NCBI RefSeq assembly: GCF_014698795.1
Contig: NZ_JACJTR010000034.1
Coordinates: 1 to 64,000 of the forward strand
Origin: Nostoc sp. FACHB-892
GTDB taxonomy: Bacteria > Cyanobacteriota > Cyanobacteriia > Cyanobacteriales > Nostocaceae
DNA length: 64,000 bases
Direction of reading: 5' to 3'
In this document: one piece after another, positions 34,222 to 42,415 of the stretch
How positions within the stretch are numbered: position 1 is the first letter of the stretch
Layout of the letters: each line of letters opens with the position of its first letter
Made by a program: the position numbers and the translations under genes
The notes under the pieces: model-generated
The model's database searches: none
What the model was told of the DNA's origin: nothing
Seen by the model: only the letters and a program-made list of their open reading frames with translations

Positions 34222-34845
34222 ATCAAGAATAAAGACTAGCCTCTAGCTTTGTCAAATGCATCTAAGCTAAAGTTTCAAGCAGGTGAACCTAATAAAAGGT
34301 TCGCCTTACGTCTAGAAGAAGTAAATTAGCGCTCTTGCATGACTCTTATGAAAAAATAAGGGACATCCAAAAATTAAATTACTCAATTCCTGCGTCCAAT
34401 ACGACTGTCCGATTTCTTCCCCCCTGCTCCTCAGTAAAGTTTAGTTGCAAACATAATCCTTCCTATCCAGAAGTGATAATCTAATAATTGAAGTTAATAA
34501 ATAAGCTTCCCTGGCAGATAGAAGAGTTGCATCTGGAATGTAGTAAGAGGTAAAAGACGCTGTTTAACTTACATCTGTCTCGTCAAAACACAGCAACACC
34601 CAACGCGAAAACTGCTATTTCCTCAAATATGGAAGATTAGGGGGCGCTGTAACTGGTTTTCATAACTTGTTTACACAAGCTATGGAAGTTAGTACATCCC
34701 TGGTTAGGATAAAGAAGGAGAGGAGATAGTTCAGCGAGTACAGGTTTGGGTGTTGTTGTGTTTAAAGAGAAGTCTGAGATAGGGACTGCTCTTAGTGTAA
34801 GATTATACGAAGTTGAATAGTGAAAAACAGTTTAAATAGCGCCTT
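34222..34845. other. Intergenic region with terminator-like hairpin
   Basis: 624 bases without a gene. An inverted repeat AGGTGAACC (34281-34289) and GGTTCGCCT (34298-34306), with one wobble pair and an eight-base loop, lies 60 bases after the LEA-like stop and is probably a transcript end, though no T-tract follows. The rest has no visible gene, RNA or repeat. The last 100 bases precede the TIR-like gene. Confidence 0.45.
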
Positions 34846-35616
34846 ATGTCAATTATTGCGCTCAGAGCGTGGTATCTACAGGATTACGAGCCGATTCCAG
34901 AACTGGAAAAACGTCCGCCAGACATTCGCTTAAGCAAAAAAAGCCTGTTGAGATCAGCATTACGAGCAGACTTTTTGGAAGAAAGCGACGAGGTTAAGAA
35001 ATCAACTTGGTTTGGACGCTATCTGGAAGGGGAAAATATTGAATTTTATATTGAAGGTAGTGGTGGCTATTGCGTCGCCAACATTGACTTAATTAGTCAT
35101 GAAATTTATTTCACCAAGCAGGCGCTATTGGCTCAGTTAGAACCAACGATTTTTTTATCCTATCAAACTGAGTATGCCGCAGCGACTAATATTCTCAGAG
35201 AAGAACTGCGAAAAAGTTTGGACAGTTTAAACTTGCGATCGCGCTTTCCTCTAACATTAGTAGAATCCTCTCGCCCTATCGGTGCTTCTGTACGGATTAA
35301 CCGCACGATCATGCGAAAAATCCGTAGGAGTTTATTATTTATCGCTGACACCACACCCATTGCTAGTATTGACGGTAAAGAAACTCCTCAAGTAATTCCT
35401 AGCCCGAATGTCTGTATTGAGATTGGCTATGCCATCCAAAGTAAGCGGTCTGAACAGATTTTACTAGCGCATATGCAACGTCCAGACTTTGAAGGGCAAT
35501 TTCCCTTCGATTTACCGACACAGCAAATTTTGCAATTCCAAGACATCGCAGAACTAAATAGCATCCTCACAGGAACGATTCAAAACCAACTAGCACGATT
35601 CAAATTGTTTTTTTGA
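34846..35616 (+). CDS. TIR-like / deoxyribosyltransferase-like protein with unique N-terminal domain
   Basis: A 256-residue protein of no family that I can name with certainty. Residues 1-100 form an unknown domain with many charged residues and a beta-rich part (NIEFYIEGSGGYCVANIDL). Residues 100-256 resemble a TIR-like or nucleoside deoxyribosyltransferase-like Rossmann fold: IFLSYQTEYAAATNILREEL, LLFIADTTP, then PSPNVCIEIGYAIQ with Glu192 in the position of the catalytic acid, and QFPFDLPTQQILQF near the end. In related folds the NV-x-x-E-x-GYA motif lines the NAD or nucleoside pocket, so glycohydrolase or transferase activity is possible. Such domains often serve in antiphage defence. It has no obvious partner gene. 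Confidence 0.65.
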   Translation: MSIIALRAWYLQDYEPIPELEKRPPDIRLSKKSLLRSALRADFLEESDEVKKSTWFGRYLEGENIEFYIEGSGGYCVANIDLISHEIYFTKQALLAQLEPTIFLSYQTEYAAATNILREELRKSLDSLNLRSRFPLTLVESSRPIGASVRINRTIMRKIRRSLLFIADTTPIASIDGKETPQVIPSPNVCIEIGYAIQSKRSEQILLAHMQRPDFEGQFPFDLPTQQILQFQDIAELNSILTGTIQNQLARFKLFF

Positions 35617-35633
35617 GCAATCTGTGATGTCAA

Positions 35634-36491
35634 CTAAAATAAACGGACAGGCTTTTTTTGCAGTCCAGAAGTAATGGAACTGACTCGATCAACTACAGAA
35701 ATCATGTATTTGTAATCTGGTACTTGTCCGTTGGGTACATACCCTACTTCTTGAGCTAAACTAGAAGGCGCATCGCTCATTACTTTGCGGATGAACTCTT
35801 GACGGTTACGTTCTACATTAGGCCCAATCAAGACTACGCCTAATGGTACATAGTGAGGGTCTTTAAATAGGATGCGGAATTGGGTTGACCCCAACTGAGA
35901 ACCGTAGAGGCTCAATTCAGCCTCCGAGACAGCACAGGCGATCGCTTTTTCTTCAGCAACTAATTCCAGCGCGGCTTTGGGCGTGGGTGCAAAGAGGATG
36001 TCAGCCAGTGTTGTACCAAAAAGATTGTAAAGTGGAAAATAATATCCTGTGGCTGAACCTAACTGACCTAAAGCCACTGTTTTACCTTGTAGCTGTTTCA
36101 AGTCGGTTATCGGATTATCATTGCGAACAACGAAGATTGAACGCAGATTACTAATACCTATTAAAGGAAACAGGGGAACATATTGGTGACGTGCGATCGC
36201 AACAGCTGCTAAACCCGGTGGAGCAAATACTAACGACCAAGCACGAGCCTGAAGGCGCTCAACCGCTTTGTTTTCATTAAAAGCAGGCTCTAGCTGAATA
36301 TATGAGTTTGTTTTTTCACCCAAGTAGCTATTAAATTTAGCATATTGGCTAATTATCTTATCGCTTCCACCATAGTTGATAACACCAAGAGTTAATGTGC
36401 CCTCAAACTGCCGTTGTGATTGGCAGGCGGCAAATGTCAAACCTAGCAGATTAAATAGAAATAAACGACGGGGAAATCGCAAAAACATCAT
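35634..36491 (-). CDS. PhnD-like periplasmic binding lipoprotein
   Basis: A 285-residue protein. The signal segment ends in a lipobox (GLTFAACQS, Cys about 22), so it is a membrane-anchored lipoprotein. The body is a phosphate/phosphonate PhnD-type solute-binding fold: TLTLGVINYGGSDKIISQY, LVFAPPGLAAVAIARHQYVP, SIFVVRNDNPITDLKQLQGK and TVALGQLGSATGYYFP. No PhnC/PhnE transporter genes are near. It is divergent from the heme-binding HAMP protein at 36673 with a 181-base shared promoter region, so it more likely acts as a sensor partner than as an uptake component. Ligand unknown. Confidence 0.85.
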   Translation of the reverse strand: MMFLRFPRRLFLFNLLGLTFAACQSQRQFEGTLTLGVINYGGSDKIISQYAKFNSYLGEKTNSYIQLEPAFNENKAVERLQARAWSLVFAPPGLAAVAIARHQYVPLFPLIGISNLRSIFVVRNDNPITDLKQLQGKTVALGQLGSATGYYFPLYNLFGTTLADILFAPTPKAALELVAEEKAIACAVSEAELSLYGSQLGSTQFRILFKDPHYVPLGVVLIGPNVERNRQEFIRKVMSDAPSSLAQEVGYVPNGQVPDYKYMISVVDRVSSITSGLQKKPVRLF

Positions 36492-36672
36492 TAATAATTA
36501 TGGTTAAGGAAATAACTTCGCTTTCAAGACTAATTTAGATGAGTTTGACTACTGCCTAAATAGTTTAAATTTCAGCAAAAAATTAATATTTATTTAAATA
36601 TCGCTGACATGGTTTCTAACAGGTATAAATAAATATTAGACAAACTCAGATACTACCTTCGTTGGTTAGCTT

Positions 36673-37587
36673 ATGTTAAACAACATTACGTTAAAAAACC
36701 TAAAAATAGGTGCTAAATTTAACTTACTTTTAATATTAATTTTCATAGTCAGTATTTTAGGTAGTGGCGTTGCCTTATCTAGTGTACTTCAGCGAAGGGC
36801 ACAAAATGAAGTGGCTTCCCAAGCGCAGATTCTTATCCAAATGGTGAATGCAGTTAGAAACTATACACAAAATCGTATAGTTCCCCTATTGGAACCTAGT
36901 CTAGATACTAACCCAACGTTCATGCCTGAAATAGTACCAAGTTTTTCCTCTAAAGAGGTTTTTGATAATTTTCGTAAAAAGCCAGAATATAGAAATTTTT
37001 TTCATAAAGACGCAACACTTAATCCAACTAATTTAGCAGATAAAGCCGATAGTTTTGAAACTAAACTTGTAGAGCGTTTTCGCAACGAACCCAATACTCT
37101 AGAAATTACTGGCTTTCGCAACTTGGCAGAAGGCGAAGTATTTTACATTGCACGACCACTCAAGATTACACAGCAGCAATGTCTGCAATGTCATACTACA
37201 CCAGATCAGGCTCCTAAGAGTCAGTTGTTAACCTATGGCTCGGAAAATGGTTTTGGCTGGCAACTCAATCAAATTGTTTCTGCCCAAATAGTCTCTGTTC
37301 CTTCCGAAGATATTTTTGCCAATGCTAAACGGACTTGGATATTAATTATGGGACTTTTAATTGCGATCTTTGCGCTCATAGTTTTCTTAATTAACTTCTT
37401 AATCAAAAAATATGTGATTCAACGCATCAGAAGAATAGAGAAAATAGCTCAAAAAGTTAGTATTGGTGATATGAGCGCTGATTTTGAAGAAAGCTCTAAT
37501 GATGAAATTGGCGGGTTGGCGGAAGCATTTAATCGGATGAAAGCTAGCTTAAAAATAGCTATGGAGATGCTGAATAACCAAAGCTAA
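36673..37587 (+). CDS. Tll0287-like (DUF3365) heme c sensor with HAMP domain
   Basis: A 304-residue membrane protein. The first membrane segment is about residues 16-36, followed by an extracytoplasmic domain (about 40-215) of the DUF3365/Tll0287 type with a c-heme motif CLQCH (Cys170, Cys173, His174). The second membrane segment is about 221-244, then a HAMP domain (KKYVIQRIRRIEKIAQKVSI, ending DEIGGLAEAFNRMKASL). It stops after HAMP, with no kinase or methyl-accepting domain, so it must signal through another protein. The domain may sense redox state or small ligands. Its divergent neighbour is a PhnD-like lipoprotein that could bind its periplasmic part. Confidence 0.87.
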   Translation: MLNNITLKNLKIGAKFNLLLILIFIVSILGSGVALSSVLQRRAQNEVASQAQILIQMVNAVRNYTQNRIVPLLEPSLDTNPTFMPEIVPSFSSKEVFDNFRKKPEYRNFFHKDATLNPTNLADKADSFETKLVERFRNEPNTLEITGFRNLAEGEVFYIARPLKITQQQCLQCHTTPDQAPKSQLLTYGSENGFGWQLNQIVSAQIVSVPSEDIFANAKRTWILIMGLLIAIFALIVFLINFLIKKYVIQRIRRIEKIAQKVSIGDMSADFEESSNDEIGGLAEAFNRMKASLKIAMEMLNNQS

Positions 37588-37635
37588 TACATTGATCAGG
37601 CGAAGCCTTCGGCGGGCTACGCCAACGCATCTCGC

Positions 37636-37936
37636 GCTAAAGCCTTTGGAGTTAGAGTTTGGGGTAGTCGCCGCCATCCCGAACCGCTACCAAATTTTGA
37701 TAACCACATTAAATGAAGGATGGATTGCGGGTGCTGGATTAGATACAGTGGCTACAGAACCTCTACCACCGGAAAGCCCCTTGTGGTCGTTGCCGAACGC
37801 CTTTATCACACCCCATTGTTCAGCCCTGTCACCACGACTGAGAGAGCGTATAGCACAACTGTTTATCGACAATCTCAAACGCTACCAAACTGGTCAACCC
37901 TTATGGAATGTCGTAGACAAACAAGCGGGATACTGA
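37636..37936 (+). pseudogene. Remnant of a D-isomer-specific 2-hydroxyacid dehydrogenase
   Basis: The piece starting at 37636 reads AKAFGVRVWGSRRHPEPLPN, the mid NAD-domain of a D-2-hydroxyacid (phosphoglycerate-type) dehydrogenase. After a frame change near 37705 it continues as LNEGWIAGAGLDTVATEPLP, SPLWSLPNAFITPHCSALS and the C-terminus NVVDKQAGY, with a stop at 37934-37936. Around 80 codons between the two pieces and the whole N-terminus are missing. A palindromic repeat ('gaagccttcggcgggctacgcc') sits directly before it at about 37601-37625, possibly the source of the break. The 114-codon frame through this stretch is part of the remnant. Confidence 0.75.
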
Positions 37937-37944
37937 TTCCGAAT

Positions 37945-39579
37945 TTACTTTTGATTTTGACTTGGATTGATTGGATCTATGCGTTTTTCATGATTTGACA
38001 ATCGTTCAAACATTTGCATTAAGCCTAACTGCATTTCTGGCGTAAATTCCAACGTGCCAGAACGCATATGTAAATCTAATTGAGGGAAGGGGATTTCAAT
38101 TTGTCTTTGCTGTAATATTTCGTAGATATTGTAGTATAAATCACTTTTGAGCAAGAATTGTTTATTAGGTTCCGCAGTCCATACTAATAACTCAAAATTT
38201 AAGCTGTTGTTACCAAACTCTTTAAACAGTACTAGAGGAGAAGGAGCCTGTAATACATTGGGATGCTTAGAGGCTGCTTCTAACAAAGCAGCTTGTACAA
38301 CTTTGGGATCTGAACTATAAGCAACGCCAACAGGGAGATGAATCCGGGAAATCGGGTTGCGGTGGCTCCAATTGATTACTTCTTTTTCCAAGAAGCGAGA
38401 GTTGGGTACAATAATTGAAACGTGGTCAAGAGTCCGAATCTCGGTACTTCTGCCACCTATTCGCTCGACAGTACCTGTATATTCCCCAACTTCCACAAAA
38501 TCTCCAACCTGAATTGGACGCTCAAATACTAGTACTAAACCACTACCAAAATTCTTTGCAATATCCTGTAAACCAAAGCCAATTCCAACGCTTAAAGCAC
38601 TTGCTAAGATTGTCAAAGAGCTAATGTCAAGCCCCCAAATTTGTAGCAGTACTAGTGTGCCAATAAAAATTAAACCATATTTGAAAAGTATTACTATCGC
38701 TTCTTGAGCGCCACGATTGATTCCAGTAAAAGATAGAATGCGAGAACGTAAAAAATTGGTTAAAGTTCCAGCAAAGATAACTAAGCCAAACAACAAACCA
38801 ATTAAAATTATTAACTCAGTAAGAGAGTAAGGATTCTTGCCTAATGTCAGAATAGGTGAGGTGAAACTGGTGATTAGGATATTTGAAATTTGGTAGCTCC
38901 ATTGACGAGTGAAAGGAAAGAGATTAGTGATATAAAGAATCGCACTTATCCAAAGTGCAACACGCATACTCGCCAACACTAATTTGAAAAATAACTCCAA
39001 TAATTTTAGTAGTTCCGAATTTGGTATCTCATTGTTAGGAGTAGTTAAACGTTTTGATGCTACTCGGAAAAAGTGATGCTTAATCCATCCTAATAGCCAA
39101 GTGAATCCGGCAGTTATGAGTAAAATTGCTACTGCTACAAAAGTTGTTTGTTGGAGATAGGTTCTAGTTCGCTCTAAGCGAGCTTGCTGTAACGCTTGTT
39201 CAATTTGCTGCCCCCAAATTCTTGCCTGCTCATCAACTGTGCTACCTGGAACAGTATCTTGTTCTGTAACTGTTAACAAATAGCGGTCATTTAGCAAAAT
39301 AGTAGGTAGCTGGTTACGTTTTTCAATTTTAACTTGAACAGATTCAGAAGTTTGAATCGCATTTTCTAGTTGTGAATTGATTAAATTTGTTCGTTCTTTA
39401 GCGCTATACTGTCCAGAATCGCTGATCTGAAAAAGCTGTTGCCCATCCAAGATAACTGGAGCTTTGGTTAATGCTTGAGCAACGACAGGAGTGAACCAGA
39501 GAAAGAAAACAAAAGCTAGTACTGCGATGAGAATATTGAAATATTTTAATTGCAGTTGCAAACGACGAAAATAAAGCAT
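37945..39579 (-). CDS. MscS-family mechanosensitive channel
   Basis: A 544-residue inner-membrane channel that would open under membrane tension to release solutes on osmotic downshock. The N-terminal signal/membrane segment (FNILIAVLAFVFFLWFTPVV) leads to a periplasmic region of about 110 residues. Membrane segments follow near 145-165, 200-220, 250-270 and 295-345. The pore helix and beta domain are clear: SALSVGIGFGLQDIAKNFGS, RPIQVGDFVEVGEYTGTVER, IRTLDHVSIIVPNSRF. The C-terminal alpha-beta domain ends in a short tail. It is larger than E. coli MscS and similar to cyanobacterial forms with a periplasmic domain. Confidence 0.92.
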   Translation of the reverse strand: MLYFRRLQLQLKYFNILIAVLAFVFFLWFTPVVAQALTKAPVILDGQQLFQISDSGQYSAKERTNLINSQLENAIQTSESVQVKIEKRNQLPTILLNDRYLLTVTEQDTVPGSTVDEQARIWGQQIEQALQQARLERTRTYLQQTTFVAVAILLITAGFTWLLGWIKHHFFRVASKRLTTPNNEIPNSELLKLLELFFKLVLASMRVALWISAILYITNLFPFTRQWSYQISNILITSFTSPILTLGKNPYSLTELIILIGLLFGLVIFAGTLTNFLRSRILSFTGINRGAQEAIVILFKYGLIFIGTLVLLQIWGLDISSLTILASALSVGIGFGLQDIAKNFGSGLVLVFERPIQVGDFVEVGEYTGTVERIGGRSTEIRTLDHVSIIVPNSRFLEKEVINWSHRNPISRIHLPVGVAYSSDPKVVQAALLEAASKHPNVLQAPSPLVLFKEFGNNSLNFELLVWTAEPNKQFLLKSDLYYNIYEILQQRQIEIPFPQLDLHMRSGTLEFTPEMQLGLMQMFERLSNHEKRIDPINPSQNQK

Positions 39580-40134
39580 TCGGATTCTAACAAGATAATT
39601 TGAGCCAAGCTAATTAATATTAACTAGATTTTGTCACAACCAATTGTTTACCATAAAATAAAATCAATAGAGATAATTTAATTTAGAGTTACATAACTGT
39701 TAACGAACGACAAACCAAAGAAGCATTTATGCATTGTTCAGTGCTACAGACAACCGATGCTTTTGATGCAGAGTTTGTAATTGTTGCGATCGCTTCACTT
39801 TTGTAGCAAGCCGAGTGACATCGCCCAAAATCTAGACTCCGGTTCCTTAGCGATACCTGTGACGAGCTGCGCCTATGCCTTTCCCCCGTAGTATAGCGAG
39901 TCTTATCTGCGACACGCTACGCGCAGCGTCTTTGCAAGAGAAGGGGTTGACTTTCCCTCTGCTGGGGTTTGAGAGACAATCAATATAGAAGTATAATTAC
40001 TCATACATCTTCCGAGAGAAGCCAGCTAACTAAAATATTTGTAATAATTCTCAGTAATTGTTGTTACATACTTTTATTCATGAAATTTTAATGCCCTAAC
40101 TGATTATGACAACTTGATTAAAGGAAAGTTTTTT
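39580..40134. other. Intergenic region with palindromic repeat
   Basis: 555 bases between the MscS gene and a small protein gene. Around 39895-39935 there is a cyanobacterial palindromic repeat with 'gcgacacgctacgcgcagcg'; the part 'cgctacgcgcagcg' is close to self-complementary. No gene or RNA was identified in the rest. The final 100 bases are AT-rich and hold the likely promoter for the next gene. Confidence 0.45.
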
Positions 40135-40344
40135 ATGTCAGCCCACGACTTGGAAGGATTTTTTCACACACAATTAGTCAAACACGGTGTGAACTACGAC
40201 TTGGCTGCAAAAGCAGCTAAAATATTGGCTTCTGGCAAACCTGATGAGCTATTAACAGCAGAAGAGAAACATTTGGCTACAGAAGTTTGTCAGCAATGGT
40301 CGAAACAGCGTCAATGTATAGAGCGACTCAATTCTCTTTTATAA
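40135..40344 (+). CDS. Small protein of unknown function
   Basis: A 69-residue soluble protein starting MSAHDLEGFFHTQLVKHGVN. It is all-helical in appearance and charged (AAKAAKILASGKPDELLTAE), with two Cys in the second half. An AAGGAAAG ribosome-binding site lies 7-14 bases before ATG 40135, which decides the start over an upstream in-frame TTG. I recognise no family. It lies just before a KGG-type stress protein gene and may share its regulation. Confidence 0.65.
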   Translation: MSAHDLEGFFHTQLVKHGVNYDLAAKAAKILASGKPDELLTAEEKHLATEVCQQWSKQRQCIERLNSLL

Positions 40345-40554
40345 AAGCGAATAAGAATATTTAGTAAAAATTGTTACTTTAGTTATATATCTCAAGGATA
40401 AATTAGCCTTGAATGTTTATCTCTAAAGAATCATGAATTTAGTAGATTTGCAGAGCTAACTTAAAGCATATAAGACAACTCAAATGAAAAGTATTTTGAG
40501 GTTTCCACTACCTCAAAAACTACAACGCTTTAATTAGTTGCAAGGAGTTCTTTT

Positions 40555-40782
40555 ATGTCAGATACTAGTAATCGTGGCTTTGCTTCTATGGATGAAGACA
40601 AGCAACGTGAAATTGCCAGCAAAGGCGGACAAGCAGCCCATGAGAAAGGCACTGCTCATGAGTTCACTTCTGAAGAAGCTCGTGAAGCTGGGCAAAAGGG
40701 TGGCGAAGCTGTAAGCCAAGATAGAGAACATATGTCCGAGATTGGTCGTGAAGGTGGCAAGAATTCTCACAGTGGTGATTGA
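40555..40782 (+). CDS. KGG-repeat stress protein (YciG/con-10-like)
   Basis: A 75-residue, very hydrophilic protein. It carries the KGG repeats of the stress-induced YciG family: RGFASMDEDKQREIASKGGQ, EEAREAGQKGGEAVSQ and SEIGREGGKNSHSGD. These small proteins rise in general stress, stationary phase or desiccation in many bacteria and in fungal conidia (con-10), and their molecular role is not settled. An AGGAG site lies just before the ATG. A GC-rich hairpin follows at 40829-40849. Confidence 0.85.
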   Translation: MSDTSNRGFASMDEDKQREIASKGGQAAHEKGTAHEFTSEEAREAGQKGGEAVSQDREHMSEIGREGGKNSHSGD

Positions 40783-40828
40783 GCTTTGGCTCAGTGCCGT
40801 AAAGTCCTTTGGGCATAGCTGCGCTTAC

Positions 40829-40849
40829 CGCCTTCTTTAGCAGAAGGCG
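40829..40849 (+). terminator. Hairpin after the KGG gene
   Basis: CGCCTTCT (40829-40836) pairs perfectly with AGAAGGCG (40842-40849) over an unusual five-base loop TTAGC. It lies 46 bases after the KGG stop. There is no T-run behind it, so it may be a Rho-independent terminator of the weak cyanobacterial type or an mRNA-stabilising stem. The right arm merges into a HIP1-like GGCGATCGC. Confidence 0.45.
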
Positions 40850-40930
40850 ATCGCAATTAAGATAATCATGCCACTTAATTAAGTGGACAAGATAGGTAAA
40901 GAAAAGTTTTTTGACAGGATTTGAAATTAC

Positions 40931-40966
40931 GCATTGTACAATCAGCAGTGTCTGATTGTACAATGC
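40931..40966. repeat. Perfect 15-base inverted repeat
   Basis: GCATTGTACAATCAG at 40931-40945 and its exact reverse complement at 40952-40966 are separated by six bases (CAGTGT). There is no T-tract and no gene within 300 bases on the right. The arms themselves contain the palindrome ATTGTACAAT, so double-stranded binding by a dimeric regulator and an extruded or RNA hairpin are both possible. Confidence 0.7.
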
Positions 40967-41359
40967 TGTTTGTGAGTTCAAGCATAAGTTTGTCAAAACT
41001 ATGATTAAAAGACTGATTATTGCGTAAGGCGATCACACATAAAATTCTATTTTTTAAAGCATAACTTTGCCATAATTATATTTTTCAAGTTTCAGCTTGC
41101 CGTAATTAATTAAGATCATCTAAGAGTTTTCTATAGTAGTTTTTTGACTAATATATCTTCTTTAACTTTCTATTAAATCCCTTTGAAAACTGCAAATTGG
41201 GAACTTGTATTGAGCGCAGCCGAAATATTATTAATTGCGAATTGGTTGAATGCTTCATGCCGATTGAGTCATTGTCTGAAAATCGAATCACGCTCATCAT
41301 GAGGGGCAACAATTGCGTAGGCGTAGCCCGCCATAGGCATCGCTTGCATTGGAGTATAA
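40967..41359. other. Gap upstream of the convergent regulator, with palindromic repeat
   Basis: 393 bases with no gene. Near 41312-41350 is a repeat containing 'ggcgtagcccgcc' and 'ggcatcgc', the reverse-orientation form of the palindromic element at 37601-37625. The remainder is AT-rich without clear structure. The SorC-type regulator gene ends at 41360 on the minus strand. Confidence 0.4.
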
Positions 41360-42322
41360 CTAAATTTTACTAAGAATCGCTTGGACAGCTGCTTCATCGG
41401 TAATCAATCCCGTAATTAACTGGCCACGTAAAGCAGCCAGAATCGCTTCTGTCTTTTTCACGCCGCCTGCCACACCAATGATCAGCCGACAAGCTGGTTG
41501 TTCAAGTGGTACACTAGCAACCCGGTTGTTCGTTCCTTCTTGCACCAATACTCCGTAACGATCGTAAGCCCAACCCGCAATTTCCCCTACTGCCCCCAGT
41601 TCAATCAATTCAGCCACCTCATCGTCATTGATGAAGCCATTTTGATGCAATGGAGCATTCCAGGCGATGTCGCTAATGCCGACAAATGTTGCTTTAGCTT
41701 GCTCTGCAAGAGTTTTAACGGCGATAAACGATCGCTGAGTCTGCAACAATTCCCGTTCTTCAATGCTAGTTGCTACAACCGGAGTCGGCACTGGATAAGC
41801 TTGGGAACCGACGCGATCGGACAAATGCATTACGACTTCGTGATGACCTGCACGCCCACAGTGTGACATATTCCCAATAATCGAAACAATTTTATGCTGG
41901 GGTTGGTTCATTGAGGGGATTTGCTCCACCATTGCTCGTAATGTACGACCTGAGGAAAACGCCAGTATGGTTGGGGTTTTTGCAATCAGATAAGCCTCTA
42001 AGTGGGTGGCAGCAGATACAGCAATTCCATTGAATGTATCACCACTACCTGCGTCAGTTGGTACTACTTCACAAAGCGACAGCCCAAACTTATTGCGTAA
42101 CGACTCAGCCAGAGCAATGCATTCACTCAGGGGATGATCGAGTCGAAATTTAATCAATTTTTCACTGACTGCAAGTGCCACTAGGCGCTGTGCAGCTTGC
42201 CGGGACACATTGAGCTTTGCGGCAATTTCTTCTTGCGTATTACCAGCGATGTAATAGAGCCAAGCAGCATGAGCAGCCAAATCTAATTTGCGATCGCGCC
42301 GTTCCAAAAAAGGTTGTCCCAT
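41360..42322 (-). CDS. SorC/DeoR-type sugar-binding transcriptional regulator
   Basis: A 320-residue regulator. The N-terminal helix-turn-helix is LAAHAAWLYYIAGNTQEEIA followed by AKLNVSRQAAQRLV. The rest is a SorC-type sugar-binding domain with GIAVSAATHLEAYL, FSSGRTLRAMVEQ, GISDIAWNAPLHQNGF and IGVAGGVKKTEAILAAL. SorC proteins bind phosphorylated sugars or polyols and control neighbouring catabolic operons. Position beside an SDR gene and the divergent polyol ABC operon makes it the local regulator, as with SmoR-like or MtlR-like roles elsewhere. It lies 93 bases downstream of the SDR gene on the same strand. Confidence 0.88.
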   Translation of the reverse strand: MGQPFLERRDRKLDLAAHAAWLYYIAGNTQEEIAAKLNVSRQAAQRLVALAVSEKLIKFRLDHPLSECIALAESLRNKFGLSLCEVVPTDAGSGDTFNGIAVSAATHLEAYLIAKTPTILAFSSGRTLRAMVEQIPSMNQPQHKIVSIIGNMSHCGRAGHHEVVMHLSDRVGSQAYPVPTPVVATSIEERELLQTQRSFIAVKTLAEQAKATFVGISDIAWNAPLHQNGFINDDEVAELIELGAVGEIAGWAYDRYGVLVQEGTNNRVASVPLEQPACRLIIGVAGGVKKTEAILAALRGQLITGLITDEAAVQAILSKI

Positions 42323-42415
42323 ATACTACCTGCAAAAAGTATGTATCTACTAAAAGAATGATTACATTTTTGAATATATGTCTAAAGAAATACTTTTTGC
42401 TCAAACTTTACATTT

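Noticed and set aside
34846..35616. Full antiphage operon around the TIR-like gene
   Set aside because: Neighbours are an LEA-like gene and a PhnD-like lipoprotein, each with its own context and separated by gaps or opposite strands. No second defence component is visible.
40664..40996. 110-codon minus-strand frame
   Set aside because: It overlaps the KGG gene, its hairpin and the 15-base inverted repeat, with no family match. The KGG protein is well supported.
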